A stretch of DNA of 16,623 nucleotides from CAYFWF01 sp964346815 (GCA_964346815.1 CAYFWF010000046.1:1-16623); one strand, 5' to 3'; positions 6,460 through 14,974 are shown, numbered from the stretch's first letter. Numbers and translations: made by a program. The notes: generated by a model from the sequence alone, not told the origin.

Positions 6460-8529
6460 TTACTGAAAATCTCGAGGAATCGTTTCGTGCCAGGTCCGCT
6501 CTCGGAGTAACACACCGTTCTGATGAATCCGCTTCGTATACAGAAAATAGAAGTTCTCGGCATCGCTGCGAAAATCGACGATACCTATGACATTCAGCAC
6601 TCGGTCGCTCAACTCGATCGCGAGCCTATAACTTCCTAGAAAAGAGGTTTGTGCTGGATCGAGTTCATTCGTGCAGTGAACGAGTTCTTCCGAGTGCCCG
6701 ATGCTTCCCCATGGATACGTGGTTGCCGAGCTGTTGGTAAGGGTCACGGTTGCTGTCCCGGCCTCTTCGTCGCGGACCACATCAGAAAGCTCTGCATACC
6801 CCGAGACGGTTCCGGATTCGGCAGCGCCATAGCCGGGCAGCTTGGGATCGGATGCGGGCGGCAAAAAATTGGGATGCGGACGCGGTTCAAAAGGAACCAC
6901 AGGCAGCAGAATCCGTGAAGGCGCTTCCCCCCCGAGTTTAAGGTTCGTGACCATCGGATAAGGAGTTGGCCAGAACATCGGCCACTGGGCATTGCTCACC
7001 GACAAACGGATGCGATGGCCTTTGGGAAAAACCCAAGAGGTAAAGTGCATGTCGATATCCAGAGTATATGTCTCGCCTGGGATCAGCGGTTCCGGATCCA
7101 CAGCCGAATTTCGATGTGCGCCGTTGAGCGCTGCTCCGGTGATCTGGGTTATACGGCCGTCAGGTGCCACATCAGAAAGACGGACAAACCAGTGCGCCAG
7201 GGGAGCGCTCGAAGACGCATTGAGGACCACCAGGGGGAAACCCAGTATCTCTGTGTCTTCATCCAGAGGTTCCGAATCGTATACCAGGCTTCGCTCATCT
7301 GTTGGACGTTGATCGGGCATGAAGTCGCCCCACCACATGACGGATCCACCTGCCTCGATTCCGATGCTCGGTATGTACTTCAGTTCGTGATCAGAAGCTA
7401 CTGGTTGTGATGGGTGCAATCGATGATCAGGATGGAGGCAGAGTTGCATGAGACTTCCTCTCTCGAGGGGCCAACCCTCCTCCCAACGCCAATGACCGGG
7501 CGCCCTGTCCAATGTAAGCCCAGGTGGATGCCAGTCGCGAACATAGACCGCAAACTTCGGCTCTTCCATAATTCCAGTCTTTTTGTCTTTAAGCCAGTGG
7601 TCGAACCAGCGCACTGCTTCGTGCCGCCATTCCATCTTCGGATCAGGATAACCCCAGTTTGGAAAGCTGTGACCCCAAGGCCCGATGAGCCCTTTGACCG
7701 GAGCCATCATGTGCTGGAGCATTCTCGGCACGCTGTCTCGATAACCATCATACCAACCGCCGATGACAAAGGTCGGAACTCGGATCTTGCTGTAGTCAAC
7801 GTTCAGAGAAGCGCGGTCCCAGAACGGTCCGTCGCGCTGCTGGCGTTTGTAGACCAGCATCCAAGGCGTCGTATCGAACCGATTGGCGAAAAAGCTCTCA
7901 TCGGCCACAAACTCCGGAGCGCCTGGCAGGGAGTTCCAGACATCTTGACCGACTTCATAGGAGTCGAAATGCATCACTCCGTCGATGAAATGAATATCGT
8001 CTTGATACAGATCATCTGTCGCATCGATGGCAATGATGGCTTTCAGCGCCGGAGGATTTCGCATCGCCATGTGGATCGAGTTGAAACCTCCCCAGGAGAT
8101 GCCGAACATGCCCACTTTGCCGGTCGAGAAGGGCTGCTTGGCCAGCCATTCGATAACAGCCTCACCGTCCTCCTGCTCTTGATCGGTATACTCGTACTCG
8201 ACCAGACGCCCTTCGCTGTTGCCTGTCCCCCGAATATCGACACGGGCCATGATGTAGCCCCGCTCCACGAAGTATGAAAACAATGAGTAGCATCTCCCCC
8301 GGCTCTCATCCTTTCGATAAGGCAAATACTCGAGCAAAACAGGAAAGCGTTCATTTCTATTGGCGGCTGCTGGCTTGTAGAGATCGACAGCCAAGCGAAT
8401 CCCATCTGGCATGGGGATCCAGTCGCTCGTCAGCGTAATTTCCCCTTCGGACTGGACAGCGGAGGGGCCACAGAATTGAGAAGCACACATTATGCATAGG
8501 ACCGAAATCCAAAGAAATCGATTCTTCAT
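6460..8529 (-). CDS. Secreted CocE/NonD (S15-type) alpha/beta hydrolase
   Basis: 689-residue serine hydrolase of the CocE / X-Pro dipeptidyl-peptidase (S15) superfamily. An N-terminal signal peptide of about 27 residues precedes the mature start. The alpha/beta-hydrolase core has the oxyanion and entry motifs DGIRLAVDLYKP and RGTGNSEG, the nucleophile elbow GISWGG with S145, the acid D261 in GGWYDGY, and H287 in GPWGHSFP. The C-terminal half (about 335-685) is the jelly-roll domain typical of the family (RIRLSVSNAQWPMFWPTP). All triad residues are present, so it should hydrolyse an ester, amide or acyl-peptide bond; the substrate cannot be told, because the family covers cocaine, glutaryl-7-ACA and dipeptide substrates. 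The start is supported by AGGAGAG about 5 bases before ATG. A weak cysteine context (SQFC) does not make a convincing lipobox. It follows the kinase-propeller gene by 119 bp. Confidence 0.93.
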   Translation of the reverse strand: MKNRFLWISVLCIMCASQFCGPSAVQSEGEITLTSDWIPMPDGIRLAVDLYKPAAANRNERFPVLLEYLPYRKDESRGRCYSLFSYFVERGYIMARVDIRGTGNSEGRLVEYEYTDQEQEDGEAVIEWLAKQPFSTGKVGMFGISWGGFNSIHMAMRNPPALKAIIAIDATDDLYQDDIHFIDGVMHFDSYEVGQDVWNSLPGAPEFVADESFFANRFDTTPWMLVYKRQQRDGPFWDRASLNVDYSKIRVPTFVIGGWYDGYRDSVPRMLQHMMAPVKGLIGPWGHSFPNWGYPDPKMEWRHEAVRWFDHWLKDKKTGIMEEPKFAVYVRDWHPPGLTLDRAPGHWRWEEGWPLERGSLMQLCLHPDHRLHPSQPVASDHELKYIPSIGIEAGGSVMWWGDFMPDQRPTDERSLVYDSEPLDEDTEILGFPLVVLNASSSAPLAHWFVRLSDVAPDGRITQITGAALNGAHRNSAVDPEPLIPGETYTLDIDMHFTSWVFPKGHRIRLSVSNAQWPMFWPTPYPMVTNLKLGGEAPSRILLPVVPFEPRPHPNFLPPASDPKLPGYGAAESGTVSGYAELSDVVRDEEAGTATVTLTNSSATTYPWGSIGHSEELVHCTNELDPAQTSFLGSYRLAIELSDRVLNVIGIVDFRSDAENFYFLYTKRIHQNGVLLRERTWHETIPRDFQ

Positions 8530-8648
8530 CCTGCTCTCCTAAACCGGTTCTCGCTCTCAGACCAAAAGCCGTTTTTCTACCTGATCACGAAGGGAACAAC
8601 GATCTCCTTTAAAAAATCTCATATTAACGAATTTTTCCGCAATGTCGA

Positions 8649-9215
8649 TTATTCCTGTGATATGAGATCCATGATCCACAAATTGCTCTCGACTAAGCGA
8701 AACGAGAAGTAAAAACGCTGATTATCCGCACAGAAGTTATACAATCCCAGTTTGAGAAGTGGATCGTCACTGATGATCTTAAGGCCCGGCTCCCCTCCGC
8801 CGACTGGCACAGACCAGATGCCTTCGATCCCTTGGTCATCTCTAGCTTGAAAATAGACAGTTGTCCCATCTGGAGACCAGGCAATGCTCTCAGGCATCGG
8901 ACCTCCTGAAGCATTCTGACCTTTGATAAGCATTTTTGATTTTCCATCTCCAAAGGAGACAATCTTCAGATCCTCTCCAGAAATGTAAGCGATGGAATTC
9001 CCTGAAGGAGACCATCTGGGTTGAGTGCCCCCATCGAATGTTAGCTGTTCTGGCTCTCCCCGACCGGTATCATTTTTCGATAGGACATACACTTCATAGC
9101 GGCCGGTCCTGTCAGCCATAAACACTATTTTTGAGCTGTCCGGTGAGAAATTCGGCCCGAACTCATGATAAGGAGTATCCGTTAACTGCCGCACGTCTCC
9201 CCCTTCTCTATCCAT
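8649..9215 (-). CDS. C-terminal PD40 propeller piece of the Ser/Thr kinase (out of frame)
   Basis: 188 codons from the ATG at 9215, reading MDREGGDVRQLTDTP and then PD40 strands: NFSPDSSKIVFMAD, WSPSGNSIAYIS, WSPDGTTVYFQARD. It closes with NLWIMDLISQE, a typical end of kinase-propeller proteins. It continues the propeller that the upstream kinase gene begins but stops short of completing. The ATG overlaps the kinase stop in the string ATGGATAG, so the two frames overlap by 8 bases. There is no signal peptide and no good ribosome site, so it is unlikely to be a free-standing gene. The open frame extends further upstream to 9443, but that part is an out-of-frame shadow of the kinase. Read it as the 3' part of a gene split by a frameshift (a base gained or two lost), an assembly error, or a translationally coupled or frameshifted product. 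Confidence 0.7.
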   Translation of the reverse strand: MDREGGDVRQLTDTPYHEFGPNFSPDSSKIVFMADRTGRYEVYVLSKNDTGRGEPEQLTFDGGTQPRWSPSGNSIAYISGEDLKIVSFGDGKSKMLIKGQNASGGPMPESIAWSPDGTTVYFQARDDQGIEGIWSVPVGGGEPGLKIISDDPLLKLGLYNFCADNQRFYFSFRLVESNLWIMDLISQE

Positions 9216-10629
9216 ACAGAGTGCCGCTGATGATTCGCCTTGGTACTCCGCCCAGTGCTGGCACGACATAGATTGTGCCCTCAGAAAAAAAAGCGATTTG
9301 AGTGCCGTCGGGAGACCATCTGGGCCAGCGTTGAATGCCTGGAAAATCCCTCGTGATCTCGATAGGACGTCCCCCTGAAGCCTGACGCACTGCAATACGT
9401 GTATTCCCCATAGGGCCTGTAGCAAAAGCCACCATTTTTCCATCCGGGGAGATATCGGGATCTACTTCCAGCCCAGGTTGATAGGTTATCTGTCTTGTCA
9501 TTCCAGGGGTGAAATCTATGTCTTTTCCTCTGGGACGGAGGAGGAAATACCCTGCGACAGCGATAAGAATTATTGCAGCAAAAGCTGAGACAAAAGCTTT
9601 CTTCAAATTGAATTTCACGGTAATTTCCCTCGATGCCGTTGGTTTTTTCTTTGGGAACACTCTTTGCGGCAGAGGAATTTTTTTCTCGATCCTATCTAGC
9701 TCTCTTGACACCTCTTCAACAGCCTGATATCTGTCCGCTTTTGCCTTTTTCAAGCATTTGAGGATCAGGTCGTTCAAATCGTCAGAGATCTGTGAATTCA
9801 GAGCGTTTGGAGACGTGAATCCCTCACTTTTATGTTTCATGGCAATACTTATTGGTGTATCCCCTTCAAAAGGCAGCTGCCCAGTCAACATCTCATAGAG
9901 GATGATTCCAAGAGAATAAATATCGGCTCGGTGATCGACATCTTTGGCTTCCGCCTGCTCCGGGCTCATGTACTCGGGCGTGCCGATCATCATTCCTGCA
10001 CCTGTCAGTCCTTTGGCTTTGAGGGAACGGGCTATCCCAAAATCCATGATCCGGACATTTCCGTCTCTATCGATCATGATGTTGCTGGGCTTTAAGTCCC
10101 TGTGCACCACGCCGAGCCTGTGAGCCTCTTCTAATCCTTCACATATCTGTTTAGCAATGGACAGGGTCGTCTCTACTGCCAGTCTCCCTGTTTGTCTGAT
10201 CAGTCCTTTTAAATCCTGGCCAGGTACATATTCCATGGTGATGAAGTAGGTACCTTCTGCTCTTCCGAGATCGAACATCCGGCCGACATTCTTATGAGCA
10301 ATCTTACGGGCTAGCTTTATCTCGTTCCTGAATCGCTCGATGGTCTTTTCATCAGCGGCGATTTCCGGTTTGAGGAGCTTTAATGCGATTTTTTCTTTTA
10401 TATCGGTATCGTTGACCTTATAGACTCTTCCCATTCCGCCTTTGCCCAACTCCTCGATAATCTGGTATCTGCCTCCAAAGGTGGTGCCTGTGGTCAATTC
10501 TTCCTTTGGAGTTTCCATGGTTTCTGTGACATCGATATTCCTGGATGAGGTCAGTTTGGTGCCACATTCTGCACAGAACGCAGCAGTCTCAGGATTACCT
10601 GACTGGCATTTGGGGTATTTGCTTGACAT
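9208..10629 (-). CDS. Zinc-ribbon Ser/Thr protein kinase with membrane segment and truncated propeller
   Basis: 473-residue Hanks-type kinase. A short zinc-ribbon-like N-terminus (PKCQ...FCAECG) has C8, C19 and C22, but tyrosine at position 5 where the first cysteine would be expected. Kinase domain is about 54-315: glycine loop GKGGMGRV (62-69), lysine K84 (ALKLL), HRDLKPSN with D178 and N183, DFG at 196-198, and activation-loop end GTPEYMSPEQ. All catalytic residues are intact. A membrane segment follows at about 345-365, so the kinase faces the cytoplasm and the C-terminal PD40 strands (SPDGKMVAF, WSPDGTQIAF) lie outside. The reading frame ends early after RRIISGTLYG, while the rest of the propeller continues in another frame down to 8649. 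The promoter and AAGGGAAAG ribosome site support the ATG. Likely a transmembrane receptor kinase; the substrate is unknown. Confidence 0.92.
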   Translation of the reverse strand: MSSKYPKCQSGNPETAAFCAECGTKLTSSRNIDVTETMETPKEELTTGTTFGGRYQIIEELGKGGMGRVYKVNDTDIKEKIALKLLKPEIAADEKTIERFRNEIKLARKIAHKNVGRMFDLGRAEGTYFITMEYVPGQDLKGLIRQTGRLAVETTLSIAKQICEGLEEAHRLGVVHRDLKPSNIMIDRDGNVRIMDFGIARSLKAKGLTGAGMMIGTPEYMSPEQAEAKDVDHRADIYSLGIILYEMLTGQLPFEGDTPISIAMKHKSEGFTSPNALNSQISDDLNDLILKCLKKAKADRYQAVEEVSRELDRIEKKIPLPQRVFPKKKPTASREITVKFNLKKAFVSAFAAIILIAVAGYFLLRPRGKDIDFTPGMTRQITYQPGLEVDPDISPDGKMVAFATGPMGNTRIAVRQASGGRPIEITRDFPGIQRWPRWSPDGTQIAFFSEGTIYVVPALGGVPRRIISGTLYG

Positions 10630-10662
10630 TGCTTTCCCTTATACTCCCTAACTCATCGAAAA

Positions 10663-10691
10663 AGTATATAAAGGAAAAGGAAAGGTGTCAA
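10663..10691 (-). promoter_or_regulatory. Promoter of the Ser/Thr kinase gene
   Basis: On the minus strand: TTGACA at 10686-10691, a 17-bp spacer and TATACT at 10663-10668, about 33 bp before the start codon. The -35 is a perfect match, the -10 is 5 of 6, and the spacing is ideal for a housekeeping sigma-70-type promoter. This separates the kinase from the exporter operon that ends at 10746. Confidence 0.7.
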
Positions 10692-10745
10692 ATTTGATCG
10701 AGGGCAGATTTCCGGGTTTGTGTCTCTTTTTGGTGGGGGATTGGC

Positions 10746-11405
10746 CTAGACGATGTTGCCGTCGAGCAGGTTGATGGTTCGCTGGGAGTAGGCAGCGATG
10801 TTGGTGTCGTGGGTCACTAACAGGATGGTCCTCCCTTGCTTCTGAAGCTCAACGAAAAGGCCCATGATCTCAACACCTGTCTTGGTGTCGATGTTGCCTG
10901 TCGGCTCGTCAGCCAGGATCAGCAGTGGATCGTTCGCCAACGCCCGTGCGATGGCCACACGCTGCTGCTGTCCTCCCGAGAGTTCCGTAGGCCGATGGTG
11001 CTGCCAGTCGGCAAGACCCACCATTTCCAGCAGCTCTAACACACGCTGCCGGCGCTTTTTCCCCGGCTTGCCGTTAAAGAGCATGGGCAGTTCGATATTC
11101 TCGTATGCCGTTGCGTATGGGAGCAGGTTGAAATTCTGGAAGACAAAACCGATCTTCTGATTTCGGATTGTCGATAGCTGGTCAAAGCTGAGACCGGCCA
11201 CATTCCTCTCTTCAAAGAAGTAAGAACCATCAGTCGGTGTGTCCAAGCAGCCGATGATGTTCATCAATGTCGATTTACCCGATCCTGAAGGTCCCATGAT
11301 CGAGACAAACTCTCCAGCTTCGATTTTGAGCTCAATCCCCTTCAGTGCTTCGAGCGAGACCTTCCCCATCTTGTATATCTTTTTGATGTTTTTCATCTCG
11401 ATCAT
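10746..11405 (-). CDS. ABC exporter ATPase, MacB/LolD type
   Basis: 219-residue cytoplasmic nucleotide-binding subunit. Walker A GPSGSGKST (38-46), Q-loop Q90 in GFVFQNFNLLP, signature LSGGQQQR (142-149), Walker B LLILADEP with E167, and H-loop H199 (VTHD) are all present. NFNLLPYATAYENIELPM is typical of the MacB/LolD group that powers FtsX-like permeases. It is the last gene of a four-gene operon, 9 bp after the second permease. Its ribosome site AGGAG overlaps the permease stop codon, which suggests translational coupling. It should hydrolyse ATP to drive the mechanical cycle of the two permeases encoded upstream. Confidence 0.95.
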   Translation of the reverse strand: MIEMKNIKKIYKMGKVSLEALKGIELKIEAGEFVSIMGPSGSGKSTLMNIIGCLDTPTDGSYFFEERNVAGLSFDQLSTIRNQKIGFVFQNFNLLPYATAYENIELPMLFNGKPGKKRRQRVLELLEMVGLADWQHHRPTELSGGQQQRVAIARALANDPLLILADEPTGNIDTKTGVEIMGLFVELQKQGRTILLVTHDTNIAAYSQRTINLLDGNIV

Positions 11406-11414
11406 TGCAGTCTC

Positions 11415-12665
11415 CTATTCATAGCGAAGCGCCACTATGGGGTTCAGACGCGACGCCCGCATGGCCGGGAAAATTCCCGACATGAAAACGAGCGTTCCCA
11501 GGATCACCAGGAAAACGATCAGAATATCCAGGGAAAAAATCGGCCGCAGCAGGTAGGTCTGGATGCCAGTGATTTCGTAGCTTATGGGAACTATCCGCGT
11601 CAGCCGGACGATGGTGTAGGCAATGGCCGTCCCCCAAAAGGTTCCTTTAGAAAAAATGAAGACCGTTTCCAGCAGAAATTGAAGGATGATGTGCCGGCGC
11701 TTGGCGCCCAGTGCCATTTTTATTCCGATCTCCCGCGTCCGCTCCCTGACCAGTGCGTACATGAGATTGGTCACACCCACGGCACCGATGAGAAGAGTCA
11801 GGCCGCCGATGAGAGCCAGAAATATCTCTATACCTGTGAAAACCTTGCCGGCGACTTCGGCCTGTTCGATGGTATTCCATATCCCCAGAGCATAGTCGTC
11901 CTCAGGGTCGAAGCGATATTTACGGCCGAGAATCTGTCTGATGCGCCGCTCTACAATCTGGTTGTCTTCAGTCCGCTTAGGTTGTATGTGAATGCGGTCG
12001 ATGAAAAGTTGAGTATGGATGCGGGAGAAAGCGGAATGGGGAATATAAACGTGGTCGGCATCGAAGCCTTGGTATGCTGAGCTCTGGAGCTTTTTCTTCA
12101 TGACCCCTATGACTGTGAAAGGGATTCTGTTGATGATGATTTCTTTACCCACTGGATTTTCTGTATCGAAGAGATTTTCAGCCATGTTCCAGCCCATGAA
12201 AGCAACCCGCCGCCCATACTGTTTGTCTTCTTCGTTGATGAAACGGCCGCCGCTTTCCGCGATCATGGAGCGCATGATCCCGAAGGAAGGCCCGACGCCG
12301 CAGACATTCCGGTTCGTCTCCTTCCCATTTCCGGTGATGGTGAAGTAATCGTTTGACTCGGGCGATATCAGCTCGATCTCAGGGATAAGCGCGGTAAGGA
12401 GCGGGATGTCGCCAGGGTAGAGCCGGATGCGTCTTCCTTTGGGGAGCCCTCGATACTCCTTGGAGGTCTGGCCGCGGTAAATCATGATGAGATTATCGCC
12501 CAGCCCTTTGAAGCTGATGCGGAAGGAGTTGCCGAGACCGCGGCCGAAGGACATCAGGAGAAGAATAGAGAGCGTGCCCCAGGTGATGGCGAAGGTGATC
12601 AGAGCGGTTTTCTTTTTCCGCTTGCGAAATTCTCTGGTAAAGAGTTTGAGGAGCTGTGCTCTCAT
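11415..12665 (-). CDS. MacB/FtsX-like ABC permease, second copy
   Basis: 416-residue inner-membrane permease with the MacB/FtsX plan: one membrane helix near the N-terminus (about 20-41), a large extracytoplasmic domain (about 45-270), and three C-terminal helices (about 275-300, 335-356, 383-404). The conserved cytoplasmic coupling segment ALVRERTREIGIKMALGAKR lies after the second helix. The periplasmic part contains GLPKGRRIRLYPGDI and the shared NPVGKEIIINRIPF-type segment. It has no fused ATPase, unlike classical MacB of about 650 residues, so it needs the separate ATPase 9 bp downstream. It starts 3 bp after the first permease stop. The sequence clearly differs from the first permease, so the two probably form a heterodimer. 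Substrate unknown. Confidence 0.93.
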   Translation of the reverse strand: MRAQLLKLFTREFRKRKKKTALITFAITWGTLSILLLMSFGRGLGNSFRISFKGLGDNLIMIYRGQTSKEYRGLPKGRRIRLYPGDIPLLTALIPEIELISPESNDYFTITGNGKETNRNVCGVGPSFGIMRSMIAESGGRFINEEDKQYGRRVAFMGWNMAENLFDTENPVGKEIIINRIPFTVIGVMKKKLQSSAYQGFDADHVYIPHSAFSRIHTQLFIDRIHIQPKRTEDNQIVERRIRQILGRKYRFDPEDDYALGIWNTIEQAEVAGKVFTGIEIFLALIGGLTLLIGAVGVTNLMYALVRERTREIGIKMALGAKRRHIILQFLLETVFIFSKGTFWGTAIAYTIVRLTRIVPISYEITGIQTYLLRPIFSLDILIVFLVILGTLVFMSGIFPAMRASRLNPIVALRYE

Positions 12666-12668
12666 AGC

Positions 12669-13895
12669 TTATTTCCTTAATGCCTCGATGGGATTGGTGG
12701 ACGCGGCCCTCCGAGCCGGCATGGTGCCGGAAATAGCCCCGATTGTAAGAAGGATCAAGACAGTGGCTATACCAACCACGGGGTTGATATAGGGTACACC
12801 GACGTATTCCTGAATCTTTTCCATCGGGATGACCTTCAGAACCAGGGCAGAAAAAAGGAATCCAAGACCGCCTCCTATCAAAATGATGGACAGCGATTCG
12901 GCGAAGAACTGCCAGAGGATGTGCCGCCGTTTCGCACCTACAGCGAGCTTGATGCCGATTTCTTTGGTGCGCTCTTCGACCACCACCAGCATGATGGAAG
13001 CCACTCCCACACCCCCCACCAACAGGGTAAAGGAACCGATCAGTCCAAGAAAAACATTGAAAGCCACGAAGAAGATCGAGAAGGATTTCTCGAACTCTGT
13101 CCAATCCCAGATAAACAGGGCGTCCTCATCATCCGGGGAAAAACCGGCTCTTTCTCCAAGGTATTCCTTCACCCGACGTATGATGGATTTGGAAGCTGCC
13201 GGGTTCTGCGGCTGGAAGATGAAGCTCCCTATGTGTTTATCGCCGTAGAGTGCAGAGTACGTCGACCAGGGGATGAACGCACAGTGCTCATCGAACTGAC
13301 CGCTGAAATTGCTTGTCTGGATCTTCTCCTTCATCACCCCAACCACGAGGAAAGGGATCCCTTCGATGAAGATTCTCTGGCCCACAGCGTCACCATCATG
13401 GAAAAGATTTTCTTTAATGGTGTTCCCGAGCACACAAACACGGCGTTTGAGGTTCATATCTGTATAGTTGAGGTAGCGTCCTTTGCCGGCGATGACGTTG
13501 CGGATGTCACCATATTCTACCGTCACTCCGCGCACAGTGTTGAGAACCTCCTCCCGGCGATAGCGAATCCGGCGGCTTGCAGTAAATTCGAAGGACATTC
13601 TTTTTATCCCAGGGATCTTCTGGCCCGCGAGGCTGATCTGCTCTGGGATTAGGCGGACACGGCGTCCTTTCGGGATCCCCTTATAAGCCAGGGTTGTACT
13701 TCCTGGAAAAGCGATAACGAAGCCCTGCCCGACGCCGCGGAACGACTTCATGTTTTCTTTATGTACGGCTGTGCCGAAGGCAAGGAGGAGTACGACAGCA
13801 AAGGTCCCCCATATGACCCCTGAAAGGGTCAGCGAGGTACGGAGAGGCTGACGCCTCAGATCCCGGAAGAGGTTGCGGAAGAAGGTGACGATCAT
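12669..13895 (-). CDS. MacB/FtsX-like ABC permease, first copy
   Basis: 408-residue inner-membrane permease with the same four-helix plan: helix 1 at about 17-38, an extracytoplasmic MacB-type domain, and helices 2-4 at about 268-295, 325-346 and 372-393. The coupling segment reads VVEERTKEIGIKLAVGAKR, and the motif GIPKGRRVRLIPEQI parallels the partner permease. The C-terminus PARRAASTNPIEALRK is typical of the family. Its ATG overlaps the TGA of the membrane fusion protein gene (ATGA), so translation is coupled. Together with the neighbouring genes it fits a tripartite, MacA-MacB-like export system or a lipoprotein or lipid-handling machine. Confidence 0.93.
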   Translation of the reverse strand: MIVTFFRNLFRDLRRQPLRTSLTLSGVIWGTFAVVLLLAFGTAVHKENMKSFRGVGQGFVIAFPGSTTLAYKGIPKGRRVRLIPEQISLAGQKIPGIKRMSFEFTASRRIRYRREEVLNTVRGVTVEYGDIRNVIAGKGRYLNYTDMNLKRRVCVLGNTIKENLFHDGDAVGQRIFIEGIPFLVVGVMKEKIQTSNFSGQFDEHCAFIPWSTYSALYGDKHIGSFIFQPQNPAASKSIIRRVKEYLGERAGFSPDDEDALFIWDWTEFEKSFSIFFVAFNVFLGLIGSFTLLVGGVGVASIMLVVVEERTKEIGIKLAVGAKRRHILWQFFAESLSIILIGGGLGFLFSALVLKVIPMEKIQEYVGVPYINPVVGIATVLILLTIGAISGTMPARRAASTNPIEALRK

Positions 13896-14974
13896 TCGAT
13901 TTCCCGTGGAGGACGCTCGACGATGAGGTCACCCTCCCTGAGGCCCTCCAGAATCTCGATGTTCAGCCCATCTGAAAGACCGGTTTTCACATCGATTTCG
14001 CTGATGATTTCGTCCTGTTTGACTTCGACGTAGCGCCTCTCGCCCTCTGAAAGGATCAACCGCTCAGGAACGATCAGGACACCTCTATGCTCCTGGATTT
14101 TCACGTAGGCTGTGGCCGAGTATCCCGCCCGAAGGATGATCCCGGGCGCCTCACCGAGGAGAATCTCCACATCGAATAGAGTGGCATTGCCTTCTTTTCT
14201 GGCCTTGGGAAAAATGCGCTGGAGGGTTCCCCGGATTTTTTTCTCTGCCAATGCCCCGATCTGAATTTCGGCCTCCATGCCCGGTACAAGCTTCCCCACA
14301 TCGATCTCATCGACCGTGCCTTTGAAAAGGATCTCTCTCATATCGGCCATGGAGCAGAGTTCTGTTCCAGGCTGAAAATTTGTCAGCGGTACGACGGGGT
14401 CTCCCTCATGAGAGTTGAGCGAGAGCATAATACCGGAGATAGGGGCTTTGACGATCGAGTCGATATTGCGGTTGGACATCTGAATCCGGCCTTTCTCCAG
14501 AAGCTCGAACTTCTCTTTGGCCACGCGGTGACGCAGCAGAGCCTCGTTGTACTGAGCCTCTATTGAATCCATCTGGGACTGGGAGATAAGGCTCGACTGG
14601 AACAGTTCTTTGTTGCGGTCCCGGTCTCTCTGGAGTCTTGCCAGGATCACTTCGGCCACTTCCATGTTGCGGCGGGTTTCGACATATTCGAGAGGAGTGG
14701 GATTGGGGGAAATCTTGAACAGGGGAGCATTTTTTGCGACAGCGTCTCCGACTTTAAACAGGACTTCAGAGACAATGCCAGAAATTGTTGATTTGACCTT
14801 GATTTCCTGCTCGGGTTCGAGGGTGCCCACGGCCAGGGCCTTTTCGGCGATGTCCCCCCGCTCGACCGGGACGTATTTCAGCTCCTCGGCATTGTTTTTC
14901 CCGCTCGAGAGGACGATGACAATAGCGCCAAGAATCACCACGATAATGATGGGAATGATGATTTTTTTCTTCAT
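13892..14974 (-). CDS. Periplasmic membrane fusion protein (MacA/HlyD-like)
   Basis: 360-residue adaptor that links an inner-membrane ABC permease to an outer-membrane channel. An N-terminal membrane anchor (MKKKIIIPIIIVVILGAIVIV) is followed by a lipoyl half-motif (VKSTISGIVSEVLFKVGDAV), a helical hairpin of about 70 residues (TRRNMEVAEVILARLQRD ... AKEKFELLEKG), the second lipoyl half (VKAPISGIMLSLNSHEGDPV), and beta-barrel and membrane-proximal domains. The ATG at 14974 is chosen because it has AAAGGTGA about 5 bases upstream and begins the anchor directly; the open frame reaches a TTG at 15007, which lacks a ribosome site. It is the first gene of the operon and overlaps the first permease by 4 bp. 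No TolC-like outer-membrane gene is in the window. Confidence 0.93.
   Translation of the reverse strand: MKKKIIIPIIIVVILGAIVIVLSSGKNNAEELKYVPVERGDIAEKALAVGTLEPEQEIKVKSTISGIVSEVLFKVGDAVAKNAPLFKISPNPTPLEYVETRRNMEVAEVILARLQRDRDRNKELFQSSLISQSQMDSIEAQYNEALLRHRVAKEKFELLEKGRIQMSNRNIDSIVKAPISGIMLSLNSHEGDPVVPLTNFQPGTELCSMADMREILFKGTVDEIDVGKLVPGMEAEIQIGALAEKKIRGTLQRIFPKARKEGNATLFDVEILLGEAPGIILRAGYSATAYVKIQEHRGVLIVPERLILSEGERRYVEVKQDEIISEIDVKTGLSDGLNIEILEGLREGDLIVERPPREIE

Noticed and set aside
7414..8277. 287-codon plus-strand open frame
   Set aside because: It lies wholly antisense to the CocE-type hydrolase, whose triad and domain order are intact; its translation has no recognisable domain and looks like codon shadow.
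8460..8529. Possible lipobox in the hydrolase signal peptide
   Set aside because: The context SQFC does not match the L-[AS]-[GA]-C pattern, so a lipoprotein is not supported.
9216..9443. Upstream extension of the propeller piece beginning MEKWWLLLQALWG
   Set aside because: This part overlaps the kinase gene out of frame and lacks PD40 strands; only the part after about 9215 is propeller.
12921..13652. 243-codon plus-strand open frame
   Set aside because: Antisense to the first permease gene, with no ribosome site or domain; a shadow of GC-rich codon usage.
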